NCBI GenBank assembly: GCA_021816775.1
Contig: JAKAXA010000006.1
Location: forward strand, 1-64,000
DNA length: 64,000 bases
Direction: 5' to 3'
Source: Pseudomonadota bacterium
GTDB lineage: Bacteria > Pseudomonadota > Gammaproteobacteria > Steroidobacterales > Steroidobacteraceae
The position numbers and the translations under genes are program-made. The notes beneath the pieces were generated by a model that searched no databases, was not told where the DNA came from, and saw only the letters and a list, made by a program, of their open reading frames with translations. How positions within the stretch are numbered: position 1 is the stretch's first letter; the number at the start of each line of letters is the position of its first letter. This document shows positions 59,848 to 64,000 of this stretch, piece by piece.

Positions 59848-61854
59848 ATGAGCACACGCCGAGAGCTTGCCAACGCCATTCGCGCCCTGTCCATGGACGC
59901 CGTGCAACGCGCCAATTCCGGCCACCCGGGCATGCCGCTCGGCATGGCGGACATCGCCCAGGCGCTGTGGGGCGACTTTCTGAAGCACAATCCCGCCAAC
60001 CCGCGCTGGTTCGACCGCGACCGCTTCGTGCTCTCGAACGGCCACGGCTCGATGCTGCTGTACTCGCTGCTGCACCTGACCGGCTATCCGCTCGGCATCG
60101 AGGACCTCAAGCGCTTTCGTCAGCTCGGCAGCCGCACCCCGGGACACCCCGAGCGCGAGCCGGCGCTCGGCATCGAAGTGACCACGGGGCCGCTCGGGCA
60201 GGGGCTGGCGAATTCGGTCGGCATGGCGCTCGCCGAGCAGCTCCTCGCCGAGGAATTCAACCGCCCGGGACTGCCGGTCATCGATCACTACACCTACGTG
60301 TTCTGCGGCGACGGGTGCCTGATGGAGGGCATCTCGCACGAGGCGTGCTCGTTCGCCGGGACGCTCGGTCTCGGCAAGCTCATCGTGTTCTACGACGACA
60401 ACGGCATCTCCATCGACGGCGAGGTCAAGGGCTGGTTCCGCGACGATACGCCCAAGCGCTTCGAGGCCTACGGCTGGCACGTGCTGCCTGATGTCGACGG
60501 GCTGGACGGCGAGGCGGTGGTGGCGGCGATCCGCGCCGCGCGCGCCGAGACGGCCCGGCCGACGCTGATCTGCTGCAAGACCATCATCGGCTGGGGCGCG
60601 CCGCACAAGCAGGGCACGCAGCACGCGCACGGCGAGGCGCTCGGCGTCGAGGAGGTGGCCGCGACCCGCAAGACCATCGGCTGGCCCTATGAGCCGTTCG
60701 TGATCCCCGAGGCGCTGCGCGCCGAGTGGGATCACCGCGCCCGCGGCGCGGCGGCCGAGCAGGCCTGGCGCGAGCTCTTCGAGCGCTACCGCAAGGCGTA
60801 CCCGGACCTTGCCGCGGAGCTCAGTCGGCGCATCGACGGGCAGCGGCCGCAGCGCTGGGCCGAGCTGCTGGCGCAGACGCGCGCGGCGGCGCTCGAGCAG
60901 AAAAAGCCGCAGGCGACCCGCCAGTCCTCCCAGGCGGTGCTCGACATCCTCGGGCCGGCCGTGCCGGAGCTGATCGGCGGCTCGGCCGACCTGACGCCCT
61001 CGAACAACACGATGTTCAAGGGGGCACGCACCATCGTTCCGCGCGATCCGGCCGGTGGCAATTATCTGCACTACGGCGTGCGCGAGTTCGGCATGACCGC
61101 GGCGCTGAACGGCCTGGCCGCGCACGGTGCCTTTCTGCCCTACGGCGGGACGTTCCTGGTGTTCTCCGATTACGCGCGCAACGCGGTGCGCCTCGCGGCC
61201 CTGATGCGCACGCCCGTGACGCTCGTGTACACACATGACTCGATCGGGCTCGGCGAAGACGGTCCGACGCATCAGCCCATCGAGCATCTGACGAGCCTGC
61301 GGGCCGTGCCGCACCTGCGCCTCTGGCGGCCGTGCGACGCGTTCGAGACGGCGGTCGCCTGGCAGGCGGCGCTCGAGCACGAGGGACCCGATGCGCTCGT
61401 GCTCACCCGCCAGGGATTGCCGCAGCACGAGCGCAGCGCCGCTCAGCAGGCCGCCGTGGCGCGCGGCGGCTACGTGCTGATCGAGTGCCCGGGCGTGCCC
61501 GAGTGCGTGGTGATCGCGAGCGGTTCGGAGGTCGGCATCGCCGCCGATGCGGTCCGCGCCCTCAATGCCGCCGGGCGGCGCGTGCGGCTCGTTTCGATGC
61601 CCTCGACTGAGGTGTTCGAGGCGCAGGATGCGGCGTATCGCGAGAGCGTGCTGCCGCGCGCGGTCCGCCGCCGGGTGGCGGTCGAGGCCGGCGCTACGCT
61701 ATCTTGGTGGCGATACGTCGGCATCGACGGGCGCGTGATCGGTCTCGATGAGTTCGGCGCCTCGGGCAAGGGCGCTGAGCTGTTCGCTCATTTCGGTTTC
61801 ACCGCCGAGCGCATCCAGCGCGAAGTCGGCGAGCTGCTTGATACGGCAAATTGA
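59848..61854 (+). CDS. tkt: Transketolase
   Basis: TPP enzyme of the pentose-phosphate and, where present, Calvin or ribulose-monophosphate pathways. The 668-residue protein has the substrate motif [31 protein letters not shown], the TPP/metal motif [13 protein letters not shown] (about residue 154) and the pyrimidine-domain segment [20 protein letters not shown] with DFGASG-like end. A GAAAGG ribosome site precedes the ATG. It is followed after 24 nt by gap and then pgk. Confidence 0.98.
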   Translation: MSTRRELANAIRALSMDAVQRANSGHPGMPLGMADIAQALWGDFLKHNPANPRWFDRDRFVLSNGHGSMLLYSLLHLTGYPLGIEDLKRFRQLGSRTPGHPEREPALGIEVTTGPLGQGLANSVGMALAEQLLAEEFNRPGLPVIDHYTYVFCGDGCLMEGISHEACSFAGTLGLGKLIVFYDDNGISIDGEVKGWFRDDTPKRFEAYGWHVLPDVDGLDGEAVVAAIRAARAETARPTLICCKTIIGWGAPHKQGTQHAHGEALGVEEVAATRKTIGWPYEPFVIPEALRAEWDHRARGAAAEQAWRELFERYRKAYPDLAAELSRRIDGQRPQRWAELLAQTRAAALEQKKPQATRQSSQAVLDILGPAVPELIGGSADLTPSNNTMFKGARTIVPRDPAGGNYLHYGVREFGMTAALNGLAAHGAFLPYGGTFLVFSDYARNAVRLAALMRTPVTLVYTHDSIGLGEDGPTHQPIEHLTSLRAVPHLRLWRPCDAFETAVAWQAALEHEGPDALVLTRQGLPQHERSAAQQAAVARGGYVLIECPGVPECVVIASGSEVGIAADAVRALNAAGRRVRLVSMPSTEVFEAQDAAYRESVLPRAVRRRVAVEAGATLSWWRYVGIDGRVIGLDEFGASGKGAELFAHFGFTAERIQREVGELLDTAN

Positions 61855-61878
61855 TCAGACGTTAAGGGGTTACGGCTC

Positions 61879-62892
61879 ATGGCAATCAAGGTGGGAATCA
61901 ACGGCTACGGCCGCATCGGCCGCAACGTGCTGCGCGCGCTGTTCGAGGGCAAGCGCGCCGGCGAAGTCGAGATCGTCGCGCTCAACGATCTCGGCGATGC
62001 CAAGACCAACGCGCATCTGACGCAATACGACACGGTCCACGGCCGTTTCCCCGGCGAGGTCAAGGTCGACGGGGACTCGCTGGTGGTCAACGGGCATCGC
62101 ATCCGCGTGCTCGCCGAGCGTGATCCGGCCAAGCTTCCCTGGGGCAGCCTCGGGGTGGACTTCGTGCTCGAGTGCACGGGACTGTTCACCAGCAAGGCCA
62201 AGGCCTCCTCCCATCTCGCCGGTGGCGCCAAGAAGGTGGTCATTTCCGCGCCGGGCGGGGAAGACGTCGACGCCACCGTCGTCTACGGTGTCAACCACAA
62301 CGTGCTCTCGAGCAAGTACACGGTCATTTCCAATGCCTCGTGCACGACGAACTGCCTGGCGCCGCTCGCCAAGGTGCTGAACGACACGGTCGGCATCTCC
62401 GCGGGCCTCATGACCACGGTGCACTCGTACACCAACGATCAGGTGCTCACCGATGTCTATCACAAGGACCTGCGCCGGGCGCGCTCGGCCACCCAGTCGC
62501 AGATTCCGACCAAGACGGGCGCCGCGGCGGCCGTGGGCCTGGTGCTGCCGGAACTGAAGGGGCGGCTCGACGGCTTCGCGGTGCGCGTCCCGACCATCAA
62601 CGTCTCGATGGTCGATCTGACTTTCACCACCAAGCGGGCGACCACGGTCGAGGAGGTCAACGAAGCGCTGCGCGCGGCTTCCGCCGGCGCTCTCAAGGGC
62701 GTGCTCGCCTACAACACCGCGCCGCTGGTGTCGATCGACTTCAACCACGATGCGCACTCCGCAGTGTTCGATGCGACGCTCACCAAGGTGATCGGCGGCA
62801 CGCTGGTCAAGGTGTGCGCCTGGTACGACAACGAGTGGGGCTTCTCCAACCGGATGATCGACGTGACGCTCGCCTGGTCGAAGGCCGCATGA
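61879..62892 (+). CDS. gap: Glyceraldehyde-3-phosphate dehydrogenase, type I
   Basis: Glycolytic/gluconeogenic enzyme of 337 residues. It has [15 protein letters not shown], the catalytic Cys about 155 in [19 protein letters not shown], and [14 protein letters not shown]. The NAD-binding region ALNDLGD has the acidic residue that favours NAD over NADP. Its stop overlaps the pgk start (ATGA), so the two are translationally coupled. Confidence 0.98.
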   Translation: MAIKVGINGYGRIGRNVLRALFEGKRAGEVEIVALNDLGDAKTNAHLTQYDTVHGRFPGEVKVDGDSLVVNGHRIRVLAERDPAKLPWGSLGVDFVLECTGLFTSKAKASSHLAGGAKKVVISAPGGEDVDATVVYGVNHNVLSSKYTVISNASCTTNCLAPLAKVLNDTVGISAGLMTTVHSYTNDQVLTDVYHKDLRRARSATQSQIPTKTGAAAAVGLVLPELKGRLDGFAVRVPTINVSMVDLTFTTKRATTVEEVNEALRAASAGALKGVLAYNTAPLVSIDFNHDAHSAVFDATLTKVIGGTLVKVCAWYDNEWGFSNRMIDVTLAWSKAA

Positions 62893-64000
62893 AGATCCTG
62901 CGCATGACGGACACGGACCTGCGCGGCAAGCGGGTCCTGATCCGCGAAGATCTCAATTGTCCGATCAAGGACGGCGCGGTGGCGAGCGATGCGCGCATCC
63001 GCGCCGCGCTGCCGACCATCCGCTACGCGCTCGATCAGCATGCCCAGGTGTTCATCGTCTCGCACCTCGGCCGGCCGAAGGAGGGCGAGTACGACGAGTC
63101 GCTGTCGCTGAAGCCGGTGGCCGCGCGCCTCTCGGAGCTGCTCGGCACGCCCGTGCCGGTCAAGCGCGACTGGCTGGACGGGGTGGAGTGCGCACCGGGC
63201 AGCGCCGTGCTGTGCGAGAACGCGCGCTTCAACAAGGGCGAGAAGAAGGATGATGAGGCGCTCGCGCGCAGGATGGCGGCGCTGTGCGATGTGTTCGTCA
63301 TGGACGCCTTTGGCACCGCTCACCGCGCCGAGGCCAGCACCCACGGCGTGGCCCGCTTCGCCAAGGTGGCTTGCGCGGGGCCGCTGCTGGTCGGGGAGCT
63401 CGAGGCGCTCGAGCGGGCGCTCGAGAACCCGGCGCGCCCGCTGGTGGCCATCGTCGCGGGCTCCAAGGTCTCGACCAAGCTGACCGTGCTCGAGACGCTG
63501 CTCGCGAAGGTCGACAAGCTCATCGTCGGCGGCGGCATCGCCAACACGTTCCTCGCCGCCAGCGGCGTGCAGGTCGGCAAGTCGCTCTACGAGGCTGAGC
63601 TCACCGGCGTGGCGCTGCGCCTGATGGAGCAGGCACGCGAGCGCGGCGCGGAGATTCCGCTGCCGACCGACGTGGTGGTCGCCAAGGAGTTCGCCGCGAC
63701 CGCGCATGCCGATGTGCGCTCGATCCACGAGGTGCGCGCCGATGAGATGATCCTGGACATCGGGCCGGACACGGCGGACCGGCTGAGCGCGATGCTGCAG
63801 AGCGCGGGCACGATCATCTGGAACGGCCCGGTCGGGGTGTTCGAGTTCGAGCAGTTCGGCGAGGGCACCCGCGCCATCGCGCAGGCGATCGCGCGCAGCA
63901 AGGCGTTTTCGCTCGCCGGCGGGGGCGACACGCTCGCGGCGATCGAGAAATACCGCGTCGAGGACGGCATCTCCTACATCTCCACCGGTGGCGGGGCCTT
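62889..64000 (+). CDS. pgk: Phosphoglycerate kinase (3' end beyond the window)
   Basis: Makes ATP from 1,3-bisphosphoglycerate. About 370 residues are inside the window: [84 protein letters not shown] and [11 protein letters not shown]. The C-terminal GGGDT segment is present and the frame is open to position 64000, where the sequence stops in the STGGGAF region. The ATG overlaps the gap stop. It completes a tkt-gap-pgk operon whose downstream members lie outside. Confidence 0.97.
   Translation, partial: MKILRMTDTDLRGKRVLIREDLNCPIKDGAVASDARIRAALPTIRYALDQHAQVFIVSHLGRPKEGEYDESLSLKPVAARLSELLGTPVPVKRDWLDGVECAPGSAVLCENARFNKGEKKDDEALARRMAALCDVFVMDAFGTAHRAEASTHGVARFAKVACAGPLLVGELEALERALENPARPLVAIVAGSKVSTKLTVLETLLAKVDKLIVGGGIANTFLAASGVQVGKSLYEAELTGVALRLMEQARERGAEIPLPTDVVVAKEFAATAHADVRSIHEVRADEMILDIGPDTADRLSAMLQSAGTIIWNGPVGVFEFEQFGEGTRAIAQAIARSKAFSLAGGGDTLAAIEKYRVEDGISYISTGGGA

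Noticed and set aside
59572..61428. A 618-residue minus-strand frame opposite tkt
   Set aside because: Antisense shadow of the transketolase gene; no start signals or domains.

Overview
The window is 64 kb of high-GC chromosomal DNA, almost fully coding, with core bacterial genes on both strands. It is best explained as a gammaproteobacterium. Supporting evidence is the dusB-fis pair, the divergent rhlB / trxA-rho arrangement, purHD, cutA-dsbD, glnE, a Kdo kinase (KdkA) and the maf-rng-nit-tldD run. The species cannot be named from this alone. Features such as an apparent CIRCE operator at groESL, KdkA, and a PPi-dependent phosphofructokinase beside a membrane H+-pyrophosphatase point to a deep, non-enterobacterial lineage (Xanthomonadales, Nevskiales or methanotroph-like relatives). 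That placement is inference. I saw no tRNA, rRNA, CRISPR array, prophage, integrase or insertion sequence.

Layout. 0.2-3.0 kb (-): a molybdate/tungstate-type ABC uptake system with permease and ATPase fused in one protein. 3.1-4.0 kb (-): proline iminopeptidase. 4.1-12.6 kb (+): a long run holA-nadD-rsfS-rlmH-maf-rng-nitrilase-tldD-aromatic amino acid decarboxylase, with several ATGA-type overlaps. 12.6-16.6 kb: DUF465 protein and RhlB helicase (-), divergent from trxA-rho (+). 16.6-17.3 kb: a gene-poor spacer with the remnant of an AraC-family regulator. 17.3-28.8 kb (-): twelve co-directional genes, cutA-dsbD-tlpA then aroQ-accB-accC-prmA-(zinc ribbon/DUF3426)-dusB-fis-purH-purD. 28.9-31.1 kb (+): groES-groEL with promoter, CIRCE-like operator and strong terminator. 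31.2-40.1 kb: glnE, a CHCC zinc-finger protein, the LPS inner-core genes waaA and kdkA divergent from a heptosyltransferase and its DUF6165 partner, then tolC and a pcm-type methyltransferase. 40.3-43.7 kb: a PAS-GGDEF-EAL protein, msrB and a small unknown gene. 43.8-48.0 kb: H+-PPase and PPi-PFK (-), divergent from adk (+). 48.0-51.4 kb: rnd, mpl and a CPBP membrane protease. 51.6-58.6 kb: the most accessory-looking stretch, with a small SANT/Myb-like protein, a putative sugar methyltransferase, three glycosyltransferases and a Wzi-like outer-membrane protein. 58.8-64.0 kb: cpdA (-) and the carbon-metabolism operon tkt-gap-pgk (+), which runs off the window end.

How the genes fit together. 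Three themes recur. The first is envelope building: accBC for fatty acids, waaA/kdkA/heptosyltransferases for the LPS core, mpl for murein recycling, the glycan cluster plus Wzi, and TolC. The second is central carbon and PPi energetics: PPi-PFK, H+-PPase, transketolase, GAPDH and PGK. The third is information processing and proteostasis: holA, rlmH, rsfS, rng, rhlB, rho, dusB, fis, prmA, groESL, dsbD/tlpA and msrB. No clearly new multi-gene system is visible. The best leads are the glycan cluster, the PPi pair, the disordered N-terminal extension of Rho, the hybrid LID of adenylate kinase and several unassigned perfect inverted repeats in promoter regions.
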